A DNA stretch of 64,000 bases from an uncultured Desulfobacteraceae bacterium (GTDB taxonomy: Bacteria; Desulfobacterota; Desulfobacteria; Desulfobacterales; UBA5852): positions 434,001 to 498,000 of the forward strand of contig CAJXSL010000001.1 in NCBI GenBank assembly GCA_913060875.1, read 5' to 3'. Positions 1 through 7,588 of this stretch are shown piece by piece (position 1 is the first letter of the stretch; the number at the start of each line of letters is the position of its first letter). The notes beneath the pieces are model-generated. The model did no database searches. It was given only the letters and a program-made list of their open reading frames with translations, and was not told where the DNA came from. A program made the position numbers and the translations under genes.

Positions 1-383
1 ACAAACATCTGGCCCTTGATCTCGGCTGTTTTTGCGGCCAGTTGACGAACTGCCGTATTGTCGACGGTATCCGCGGAAAAGGCCTTGTCCATTTGCAGAC
101 GCAAGCCGTCCAACTGAAATTGCAGGGCCAACTGTTTTTCACGATAACTAAAATCCGCCTCGCGCACCTGTTTGACCTGCTCGTCCGTAAGGCCCAAATC
201 CTGGACCAGTTGCAGGTTCCTCCAGAACCCGAAGGCCGGGCGATGATGGCCTTGGCGGCCATCTGCCTTGTCCCTCATGGGGCCGTCCGGTGGGAATGCG
301 CCTGCCATGGCAGGCGCCAAACAGGACATGATCAACAGAATCGCCATGCCGGCAACGATCGTTATTTTGACATTGGTGTTCAT
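1..383 (-). CDS. Spy/CpxP-like periplasmic protein (C-terminus cut by window edge)
   Basis: The reverse strand reads from an ATG at 383 to the window edge, giving about 127 residues. An N-terminal hydrophobic signal (MNTNVKITIVAGMAILLIMS) is followed by either an AMA signal-peptidase site or a lipobox-like IMSC. The mature part is charged and helical and contains LGLTDEQVKQVREADF, an LTxxQ-type motif of the Spy/CpxP/heavy-metal-sensor family. These are periplasmic chaperones or stress sensors. It is transcribed divergently from a CpxR/CpxA-like pair, which fits an envelope-stress accessory protein. The C-terminal second LTxxQ repeat, if present, lies outside the window. Confidence 0.8.
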   Translation of the reverse strand, partial: MNTNVKITIVAGMAILLIMSCLAPAMAGAFPPDGPMRDKADGRQGHHRPAFGFWRNLQLVQDLGLTDEQVKQVREADFSYREKQLALQFQLDGLRLQMDKAFSADTVDNTAVRQLAAKTAEIKGQMF

Positions 384-456
384 GGTGTGCCTCCTTTTCA
401 GGTTGCTTTTCCCGGTGACGTCCTCGCCGGTGTTGAAGGCAAGATAGCGGCCCAAT

Positions 457-504
457 GTAAAGATTGTTTGATGTTCGGGGGCAAAGTTGTAAAGATTGTG
501 TAAA
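457..504. promoter_or_regulatory. CpxR-like GTAAA boxes in the divergent intergenic region
   Basis: The 11-mer GTAAAGATTGT occurs as a direct repeat at 457-467 and 489-499. The second copy runs into another GTAAA at 500-504, giving GTAAA-N6-GTAAA. This matches the known CpxR-type site, two GTAAA half-sites with a short spacer. The copies are 32 bp apart, about three helical turns. They lie between the Spy-like gene and the response-regulator gene, so autoregulation plus control of the Spy-like gene is the natural inference. Confidence 0.6.
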
Positions 505-575
505 GGTGTTTGCCCTCGGGCGTGGGAGGGGTTAAAAGACGGGACACCAGAATTGATTGCAGGATGGAGTTTCCA

Positions 576-1313
576 GTGGAACATCAGGCGGATGAGCGCT
601 CCGACATTAAAATTTTGATTGTTGACGACGACCGAAAACTGTGCCGCCTCGTGGCGGACTATCTGGATCCCATGGGCTACGACGTGGATGCGGCCCACAA
701 CGGCATTCAGGGGTTGGACATGATCCTGAGCGGCGACTACCAGGCGGTTATTCTCGATGTAATGATGCCGGGTATGGATGGATTGGAAGTGTTGAAGCGG
801 GTTCGACAGGCATCCGACGTACCGATTCTGATGCTTACGGCGCGGGGAGAGGAAACCGACCGAATCGTGGGGCTCGAAATGGGCGCCGACGACTATCTTC
901 CCAAGACCTTTTCCTCGCGCGAGCTTTTGGCGCGGCTGCGTGCCGTTACCAGACGGCATGCCCGCGCCGGCCATCGGGTGGCATCCCAAACCGCTGATCG
1001 GCGTCTGGCGTTCGGTGATCTGGGAATCAACCCGGATGCCCGATTGGCCACATTGGAGGGGGTGGATCTGGACCTGACTCCGATCGAATACGACCTGCTG
1101 GTCTGCCTGGCCGGAGCCCCCGGACGGGTTTTATCGCGGGACCAGCTCCTGGATGCCGTCGCCGGAAGAAATTACGAAGTCTTTGACCGCTCCGTGGATG
1201 TCCACATCTCCTCGTTACGGCGCAAACTCAACGACAATCCCCGCGCACCGCGTTTCATCAAAACCATCCGCACCGCCGGATACATGTTCATCGCGGGCGA
1301 GGATGAGCCATGA
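576..1313 (+). CDS. OmpR/CpxR-family response regulator
   Basis: A receiver domain (about residues 10-125) has the acidic pocket VDDD, the phospho-acceptor Asp near residue 61 in ILDVMMPGMDG, and the Lys in DDYLPKTF. The usual Pro after that Lys is Thr. A winged-helix OmpR-type output domain follows, with LTPIEYDLLVCL and DVHISSLRRKL. I chose the GTG at 576 because GGAG lies 6 nt upstream; an in-frame ATG at 564 has no spaced ribosome site. The stop overlaps the start of the kinase gene by 4 bp (ATGA), so the two are translationally coupled. With the Spy-like neighbour this looks like a Cpx-type envelope-stress regulator. Confidence 0.9.
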   Translation: MEHQADERSDIKILIVDDDRKLCRLVADYLDPMGYDVDAAHNGIQGLDMILSGDYQAVILDVMMPGMDGLEVLKRVRQASDVPILMLTARGEETDRIVGLEMGADDYLPKTFSSRELLARLRAVTRRHARAGHRVASQTADRRLAFGDLGINPDARLATLEGVDLDLTPIEYDLLVCLAGAPGRVLSRDQLLDAVAGRNYEVFDRSVDVHISSLRRKLNDNPRAPRFIKTIRTAGYMFIAGEDEP

Positions 1314-2833
1314 TGCGGCCGACCTCGTCTCTATTGGCAAAGATCCTCGGATGGTTCTTCCTGAACATGGTGTTGGTGGCCGTGGTTCTGGCGCTGTTCT
1401 TCACCGTCCAGCCGCAGATCAACCTGCATGCCCTCCTGGGTCGCCAGGGCGCCGATCGCCTGCGGACCGCCAGCCAGTTGATCGCCCACGATCTGGCCCG
1501 CGCCGACCGATCCAGTTGGTCCGATGTGCTCACCCGGCATGCCGCCATCCACAACGTCGATTTTACGCTCGTATTGGACAATGGCAGCCACTTTTCATCG
1601 TCCGACGGTCAGCTTCCCCTTGCCATCACCATGAAAGTCGATGATGTTTTGCGGCCTGCGCCGCAGGGAAACCGGTTCCGCCCGCCCGGCCATCCTGGTC
1701 GCCCCCCCGGATTAGGCGAGCGCCCCCCTGTAGGAGGACCGGAAAGCCGGTTGACGGATCAGCTTACCGGAAAACGGCCGCTTCCGGATGAAGCGTGGGA
1801 TCAGCTGCGGCATCTGATGCTACGCACCGAGAACCCGGTCCGCTATTGGGCCGGGATTCGAATTCCATTGCCGTCGAAAGCGTCGCTTCCCCCACGACCG
1901 GCCATACTGTTTGCCGTGTCCGCATCCATCACCGGAAAAGGCTTTTTTTTCGACCCGCTTCCCTGGATTGTCGTAGCGGTGGCCGTGGTTTTGATATCAC
2001 TGCTTTTTTGGATCCCGATGGTCAGGCATATAACGCGGCCGCTGGCCCGCATGACCCAGGCGACCGAAAAGATCGCCTTAGGTCGCTTCGATGTCGCCAT
2101 TCATGAATCCCGAACGGATGAAATCGGACGCCTGGCCAACACGATCAACCATATGGCGAACCGGCTATCCGGCTTCGTGAACGGCCAGAAACGCTTTCTG
2201 GGCGATGTATCCCATGAACTGGGATCACCCATCGCCCGCATTCAGTTCGGGCTTGGTGCCCTGGAGCAACGCAGTGAGGGGGAAAATCGGGACCGTATCC
2301 GGGATGTGCTGGAAGACGTTGCGCATATGTCCAACCTGGTGAATGAACTGCTCGCCTACTCACGGGCGGACCTGAAATCCGATACCGTCAAGCTGGAAGC
2401 AATTAACCTCCTTGCGGTCGTTCAGGCCGCCATCAAGCGTGAGACGACACGGGCCGATCATGTTCAAGTGCAAATCGATCCGTTGATCTCTGTGGTCGCC
2501 TCTGCGGAGTTGCTGACCCGCGCCATCGCCAATCTGGTGCGCAATGCCGTCAAATATGCCGGGGATGCCGGTACAATCACCATAACGGCGGCAAGGAAAA
2601 ACAGCCATGTGGAGATCGAGGTCCGGGATTCCGGGCCCGGTGTCCCGGGTCATCTGCTCGATCAGCTTTTCGAGCCCTTCTTCCGCCCCGAAGCCTCCCG
2701 GGATCGGGATTCCGGCGGTGTCGGCCTGGGCCTGGCCATTGTGAAGACCTGCGTAGAAACCTGCCAGGGCACGGTCTCTGCCGCCAACCTCGACCCCCAG
2801 GGCTTTGCCGTTAAAATTACGCTAAACAATTGA
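1310..2833 (+). CDS. CpxA-like sensor histidine kinase
   Basis: 507 residues. TM1 is at about 12-32, followed by a periplasmic sensor region of about 180 residues that includes a Pro/Gly-rich stretch near 115-145. TM2 is at about 215-236, then a HAMP linker (HITRPLARMTQATEKIALG). The dimerisation/phospho-acceptor motif FLGDVSHELGSPIARIQ carries His302 and is CpxA-like. The ATPase domain shows the N box (LVRNAVKYA), G1 (DSGPGVP) and G2 (GVGLGLAIV). It is coupled to the upstream response regulator. The low-complexity Pro-rich insert in the sensor region is unusual. Confidence 0.9.
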   Translation: MMRPTSSLLAKILGWFFLNMVLVAVVLALFFTVQPQINLHALLGRQGADRLRTASQLIAHDLARADRSSWSDVLTRHAAIHNVDFTLVLDNGSHFSSSDGQLPLAITMKVDDVLRPAPQGNRFRPPGHPGRPPGLGERPPVGGPESRLTDQLTGKRPLPDEAWDQLRHLMLRTENPVRYWAGIRIPLPSKASLPPRPAILFAVSASITGKGFFFDPLPWIVVAVAVVLISLLFWIPMVRHITRPLARMTQATEKIALGRFDVAIHESRTDEIGRLANTINHMANRLSGFVNGQKRFLGDVSHELGSPIARIQFGLGALEQRSEGENRDRIRDVLEDVAHMSNLVNELLAYSRADLKSDTVKLEAINLLAVVQAAIKRETTRADHVQVQIDPLISVVASAELLTRAIANLVRNAVKYAGDAGTITITAARKNSHVEIEVRDSGPGVPGHLLDQLFEPFFRPEASRDRDSGGVGLGLAIVKTCVETCQGTVSAANLDPQGFAVKITLNN

Positions 2834-2875
2834 GTGATGGTTCAGATCAGATGCGTTGAGGATTGTGTCGTTTTC

Positions 2876-3010
2876 AGCCCGGATATTTCACGTGTTCGAG
2901 CTGTTCATTGGTAAGGCATCAGGGGCGCTGCTGTACTTCTGCTACCGCAAGCCCCTGATAACGCAGCCAAGGGGCATCTCGGGCGCACCCGCAGGGTGAA
3001 ATTTTTTCCG
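2876..3010. repeat. Dispersed repeat of about 135 bp, copy 1 (full length)
   Basis: The element starts with an AGCCCGGATATTTCACG end, contains the perfect hairpin ATCAGGGGC (2918-2926) / GCCCCTGAT (2951-2959), and ends in CCCGCAGGGTGAAATTTTTT. A second full copy lies at 17476-17605 and an internally deleted copy on the other strand at 46459-46500. It sits directly downstream of the kinase gene and could also act as an RNA hairpin after transcription. Confidence 0.75.
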
Positions 3011-3011
3011 C

Positions 3012-4259
3012 TTAGATTATTGAAGGCAGAACAAACCTATTTTTATAGGTTTCCTTGATTTTTTTTGAAATTTTTAAAAGCTGTGTTTGAGGATGAACGT
3101 TTGGCAATTCTGAAGTTGAGACAACCAAAATGGCATTCTTGTCATTCAAGTCCACAACGACCTGGGCGTTGAAGTCGAATCCTCTGCCGCCATGCCAGAT
3201 TAATTTATGCCCATCTTTATCCGTCTTTGTAAACCATCCGATGGCATAATTTAAACCAAGATCAATATCGATGTCCCACCTCGCCTTATCCGGTGGATCA
3301 TGTAATCTTTCCAGGGTGCCAGGTTCGATCAATCGTTCCTTCTTAGTTGGGTATGAATCCATGTGTATCAAAATGAATTTTGCCCAGTCCTCCATATTAA
3401 CGTGCATATATCCTGCTGGAGAGAAAAAGTTCGGGAAATCAGCTTGGTATGGAACAAAGGTATTTGATTTTTCATCCAAGTAGTGACCCAGGGGTTGCCT
3501 GTGCGGTTCTGAAACTGCTGGCGGTCCATACCCGGCTGAAGTAATGCCCAAAGGATTAAAAATTCTATCTTCCCAGAGATTCTCAATAGATCTTCCCGTA
3601 GCTTTCTCCATCATCGCCCCGGCAAGAATATACCCGCTATTGGAATAATGGACCCTTTCACCTGGGGGACACATCAGTTTATCCTGAACAGTATTCTCTA
3701 AATATTGTAGACGAAGATCTTTGGGGGTAGATCCGCGCTCTTTATCAAACCCGTAATCTATCTCCCAGGTTGTTTTTCCATTTTTATAATTTTTTGGTAA
3801 CCCAGCTCTATGGGAAAGTAATTGAACTACCGTTATGTTCTCATAATCAGGTCGCATGTCCAGGGCTGGAAATACTTCACGAATGGACGTATTCCATTTT
3901 AAAACGCCTTCATCAATCAATACCGCTGCCAAACTTGCGGTTATTGCTTTTGTACATGAGCCGATAAGAAATTTATCCTCTACAGTAATCCAATTATCGG
4001 TTCCATATTCTCTTGTGCCTACAGCAGCAACAGAATTTATTTTTCCATTCACAATAAGCGCTGATGCCAAGCCTGCTATACCCTCTTTCACTCGAATAGT
4101 TTCTATTAAGTTGGCCAACTCAACATCTCCGGAATGCTTTGTAATCGGAGAAGGAGCGGTTTTTGGAATTAGTAAAGTTTTACACCCAAATAGACAAAGC
4201 ATACAAAAGGCGAGTGAGAGAAATCCGTATTTGTGTATTGAATTTTGATTGCATCGCAT
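3012..4259 (-). CDS. Serine hydrolase lipoprotein, beta-lactamase class C / PBP-like
   Basis: 415 residues with a lipoprotein signal ending in the lipobox LFGC (Cys26). The catalytic motifs of the penicillin-binding/class C beta-lactamase fold are present: S101-C-T-K104 (SxxK), Y205-S-N (YxN) and HGG near residue 355 in place of KTG. The family includes esterases, D-aminopeptidases and PBP4*-like peptidases, so the substrate is uncertain. Its C-terminal part resembles the remnant at 5784-6128. The gene is AT-richer than most of the window, as are its neighbours up to about 8.9 kb, which suggests acquisition by transfer. Confidence 0.85.
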   Translation of the reverse strand: MRCNQNSIHKYGFLSLAFCMLCLFGCKTLLIPKTAPSPITKHSGDVELANLIETIRVKEGIAGLASALIVNGKINSVAAVGTREYGTDNWITVEDKFLIGSCTKAITASLAAVLIDEGVLKWNTSIREVFPALDMRPDYENITVVQLLSHRAGLPKNYKNGKTTWEIDYGFDKERGSTPKDLRLQYLENTVQDKLMCPPGERVHYSNSGYILAGAMMEKATGRSIENLWEDRIFNPLGITSAGYGPPAVSEPHRQPLGHYLDEKSNTFVPYQADFPNFFSPAGYMHVNMEDWAKFILIHMDSYPTKKERLIEPGTLERLHDPPDKARWDIDIDLGLNYAIGWFTKTDKDGHKLIWHGGRGFDFNAQVVVDLNDKNAILVVSTSELPNVHPQTQLLKISKKIKETYKNRFVLPSII

Positions 4260-4407
4260 TTTATTTGCCTCAACATTAAATCAAATGGGGATCAGAGGGA
4301 CATTGATTTTAACTTTGAAATTGGTTGCCTCAATCGATACATTTAGTGCTGCTGAAATGTTAAATCGGAGGACCATTTAATAACACTGATAATGTAGCAT
4401 TCCGCAG

Positions 4408-5445
4408 TTAATGACCTGCCGATAACCGCGTTACCAGCCATTCGGTAATTGTATCCAGCACCGAATCCGGTACCTTGGCCCCTTTCCGAAGGAGTTTGAG
4501 GTATCCGCTCTTCCGGCCATCCTTGTCCGGCAGAAAGACATGGTTGATGTCCTTGAAAATCCGTACGGTCACATCCGGATTTCCGCTCGACCGCATGGCC
4601 TGCGCCAGGTGGTAGGCATGCTCCACGGGAACGTGTGCGTCCTTGTCGCCATGGAGAATCAGTGCCGGGCAGGTCACCTTTTGGGCGGTCGGCAGGGGCA
4701 TATACTCCACAAAAAAGGCAAACCACGGGTTGGTTTTTCCCTCCCGGACCGCCATCCGGAGGTTTTCCATTTTCGCCTCCAACGCTTTTTCCTTTTCTTC
4801 ATCAGTAAGGTTTTGGTCTCGTTCGATATCGTAGCGGTACTGGTGTTCCTGAATCTTCCAGCCGTTGGTAGCGCAGCCGGCCATGATTACCAGAGCACAG
4901 ATGTCCGGATCCGAGGCAGCGATCAACGGTCCGATAATTCCTCCCTCACTCAAGCCCAGGATTCCAATTCTGGCCGGATCGATGTCCGAGCGGTTTCGCA
5001 GGAAGTCCACCATGGCCCGATTGTCGTCGGCCCTCTCGACGGTGGTGGCATCAAGTAGCGGCCCGCCTTCCGAGCATCCATACCCTCTATCGTCCATTCG
5101 CAGCACAGCGATGCCGTTGCGCGACAACGCGTCGGCGATTTGGCGAAATGGCCGGTACTTGGACGCGGGCCAGGCCCAATGGCCCATCATGTCACGGTTT
5201 TGGGGGCTTGACCCTGTGATCAGTACCACCGCAGGATGGGGTGGCGGGCGGTCGGAAGGCAGCGTCAGAGTGCCGGCCAGCGTGTGGCCTGCCGGGGCCT
5301 TAAGGCGGATTTCCTCTGCTATGTAGTTGGCGTTGGCGGGCGGCTTAAAATGGGAGGCAGGGTAGCAGGGTATTTTCGAACACGCTTGGAGAATCGTAAA
5401 GCTCACGATCAAGACAAATACCGTTGCAAAAATCCCTTTTCGCAT
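4408..5445 (-). CDS. Alpha/beta hydrolase lipoprotein
   Basis: 345 residues from the ATG at 5445, chosen because AGGA lies 7 nt upstream; an upstream GTG-type start would place charged residues before the signal. The N-terminus has a lipoprotein signal with LQAC (Cys22). The core is a dienelactone-hydrolase/prolyl-oligopeptidase-type alpha/beta hydrolase: oxyanion region VVLITGSSPQNRD, nucleophile elbow GLSEGG, acid ILHGDKDAHVP and His in DINHVFLPD. It is probably a cell-envelope esterase or peptidase; the substrate is unknown. It lies between two other envelope hydrolases on the same strand. Confidence 0.85.
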   Translation of the reverse strand: MRKGIFATVFVLIVSFTILQACSKIPCYPASHFKPPANANYIAEEIRLKAPAGHTLAGTLTLPSDRPPPHPAVVLITGSSPQNRDMMGHWAWPASKYRPFRQIADALSRNGIAVLRMDDRGYGCSEGGPLLDATTVERADDNRAMVDFLRNRSDIDPARIGILGLSEGGIIGPLIAASDPDICALVIMAGCATNGWKIQEHQYRYDIERDQNLTDEEKEKALEAKMENLRMAVREGKTNPWFAFFVEYMPLPTAQKVTCPALILHGDKDAHVPVEHAYHLAQAMRSSGNPDVTVRIFKDINHVFLPDKDGRKSGYLKLLRKGAKVPDSVLDTITEWLVTRLSAGH

Positions 5446-5783
5446 GGGACATCCTTTCTGTCGGACGGCCATTTTTTTGTCTTAGAGAAGGCACTCTTGC
5501 ATACAGTGCTTATTTAGAGAATACCGATTTCAACTCAGGATTATTTTATCATTCCACATGAAAGTCTGTGATTGGTCAACCGAGAATAGACAGGTTGAAG
5601 CTATCTGAAAGATTATAAACCACCCCCAATACATGTTTTAGGTGTTTAACCTTGCAACAATCCAGTCTGAGATAACGTTGATCACATCTGGAGAAACTCT
5701 CAATATTTGACGATAGGGCTTTCCCTCTTTTTTTTAAATGCTTCTTCAAAATTGATAAAACCGTGAAGATAAACTTAAAAGAT
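5446..5783. other. Non-coding AT-rich spacer
   Basis: About 340 bp between the alpha/beta hydrolase and the beta-lactamase remnant. A 73-codon open frame on the minus strand (5576-5797) has no recognisable domain and no convincing ribosome site, so I do not call it a gene. No clear hairpin or repeat was seen. Confidence 0.4.
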
Positions 5784-6128
5784 TTAATCCCCAGCAAAAT
5801 TTACGATAGGCAAGTTCGCATGCGATGCGTAATACTTTTTTATTGCCTTTGCCGCTTTCAGTAAATGGCTGTGTTTAACTTTTGCATTTGTCACAAGCAA
5901 AATCGCATTTTTGGTTTTCGGGTCAGCATACACTTGTGCGGTAAAGGATGTTCCTTGTCCATGGTGCCATATTAGGTAATTACCATCACTTTCCTTTCTC
6001 GTATTCCAGCCCAAGGCATAGTTTAACGTATAGGCATCAAAATTATGTAGTGTTTTAAAAAACCATCGATTAAAAGGACCAAATTCAGCCACCCAATCCC
6101 AACTTGCTGGGTTAGGCTGAATCGATAG
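5784..6128 (-). pseudogene. C-terminal remnant of a beta-lactamase-family serine hydrolase
   Basis: The frame reads IQPNPASWDWVAEFGPF, then TLNYALGWNTRKESDGNYL, then IWHHGQGTSFTAQVYADP and KNAILLVTNA. This matches the last 110 or so residues of the complete hydrolase at 3012-4259 (NYAIGWFTKTDKDGHKLIW, HGGRGFDFNAQVVVD, KNAILVVST). The SxxK and YxN motifs are absent, so it cannot be catalytic on its own. It continues in the same frame directly after the TAA stop of the S41 peptidase gene, so it looks like a recombination scar or the broken second half of a fusion. Confidence 0.75.
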
Positions 6129-7364
6129 TTATCTGTTTTTAAGAAATCTAACAGCCGCCTCAAGCTGCGAATCTTTTCCCTGTAACAATTCGCTCCGATC
6201 TAAGAAGATCTCAATATCCGGTATGACGCCATGCCCTTCAAGGACAGTCCGGTCAGCTGTAATTGTCCAGGCGCTGGGATACAAAAAAGTTGCCCCATTG
6301 GGTAATTTTTCAACATTAGCTGTAACGACAACTCCTGGCGTCCGCTCCCCAACAATAGTCGCTCGTTTGATCGCTTTCAGACCTCCGGAAAACTCTTCAG
6401 CCGAGGAAACACTCAAATGATCAACCAAAACAATGACAGGCCCTTCATAAACACAATCATTGGGCTCAAGATAAACTTCCGTGAGTTTGTCTCGTCCCTG
6501 ATAACGCCAAAACAGAACTCGATCATTTACCAAGGTCTCGGCCATCGCTTTGCGGACATTTAAGAATCCCCCGTGATTTCCTCGTATGTCAATAATCAGC
6601 CCCGTTGTGTCCTGCATTGATTCAACCGCATCTTTAAACTTATTGTGTACCGGCGGCATAAATGCATTGAACCGAACGTATCCAATATTATTCTCTAAAA
6701 AGTTCGATTCAAATTCAACGAAAAAGGGTGGAAACTTATCATCAAATTCCATCTTGTTATTGCGCGCTTCTCTTATAATATTTTCCAGACGAGAGTCTCC
6801 ATTTTCGTTCACATATTCGACGGCAACCAAAGTGTCTGGGGGTCCGTAGATTTTTTCAAGAATTGCACCGGTAATACTCCCTTTACGATTGCGTTCATTA
6901 TATGGAGGTGTCATTATCTTTGAAAATTTGAAACCTTTTCCTTCAATATCTTGGACTTTTATCTCATCGATATGTTTTAGCTCCGTTATTTTCTCGATAT
7001 CGATTCCATCGATGCTTTTAATGATATAGCCAGATCGTAAACCTGCTTGATCAGCATTGGAACCGGATTTGAATGATGTTATTACGGCATCGTCCGCAAT
7101 CATTCTAACATTGATCCCAATACTGCCGGCGGCTGAAAGGATCGAACCAATTTGGCCCAAATCATCGGGTGGAACGACCCCGAGGTGCGATATGTTTAGC
7201 TCGAACAACATTTTATTAATGATTAGATAATATTCTTTTTCATTTTTGGCTGCTGAAATCTGGGGCCGATAGCGATCGTAAACATCCGGCCAATTTAATC
7301 CGTTAAAGGTTGGATCAATATGATTTTCATTTATCGTTTTCCAGACAGTTTCAAAACTTTTCAT
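6129..7364 (-). CDS. S41 family peptidase (tail-specific/tricorn-type) with PDZ domain
   Basis: 411 residues. An N-terminal helical region is followed by a PDZ domain (about 75-130, with SNADQAGLRSGYIIKSIDG) and the S41 protease core (about 220-405). The core has the RGNHGG oxyanion region and the nucleophile in SVSSAEEFSGG (Ser321). Unlike most exported S41 enzymes no signal peptide is visible, and an in-frame stop precedes the ATG, so the N-terminus may be truncated. The TAA stop is followed in frame by a beta-lactamase tail remnant. A 146-bp palindromic repeat lies about 80 bp upstream of the start. Confidence 0.85.
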   Translation of the reverse strand: MKSFETVWKTINENHIDPTFNGLNWPDVYDRYRPQISAAKNEKEYYLIINKMLFELNISHLGVVPPDDLGQIGSILSAAGSIGINVRMIADDAVITSFKSGSNADQAGLRSGYIIKSIDGIDIEKITELKHIDEIKVQDIEGKGFKFSKIMTPPYNERNRKGSITGAILEKIYGPPDTLVAVEYVNENGDSRLENIIREARNNKMEFDDKFPPFFVEFESNFLENNIGYVRFNAFMPPVHNKFKDAVESMQDTTGLIIDIRGNHGGFLNVRKAMAETLVNDRVLFWRYQGRDKLTEVYLEPNDCVYEGPVIVLVDHLSVSSAEEFSGGLKAIKRATIVGERTPGVVVTANVEKLPNGATFLYPSAWTITADRTVLEGHGVIPDIEIFLDRSELLQGKDSQLEAAVRFLKNR

Positions 7365-7442
7365 TTTATTTGCTTATGGGCATATTGTTGCCGTCTCGTT
7401 TAACTGCGAGTTGGGGTTGCGTTAAAATCTATGGAATATTTA

Positions 7443-7588
7443 TAGAAGCCATCTCAAAATTAGGGTTTTCGTTCGAGATCAAGGCGTGGCCGAGAATCAG
7501 CCCGCAGGCATACTCAAGTATGTCGAGGACTTGAGACGAGGACACAACGCCGATATCGGGCGAAAAAACATTTTTGAGATAGCTTCTA
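7443..7588. repeat. 146-bp palindromic element, copy A
   Basis: The ends are TAGAAGCCATCTCAAAA and its near-perfect inverse TTTTGAGATAGCTTCTA. The centre contains CATACTCAAGTATG next to TCGAGGAC. It is about 96% identical over its full length to copy B at 12210-12355, which lies in the opposite orientation (about six differences by eye). Its terminal TAG (minus strand, 7588-7586) is the stop codon of the Ntn hydrolase gene. Confidence 0.85.

Noticed and set aside
5576-5797. 73-codon minus-strand open frame
   Set aside because: Low-complexity Lys/Leu-rich sequence with no homology recognised and no ribosome site.
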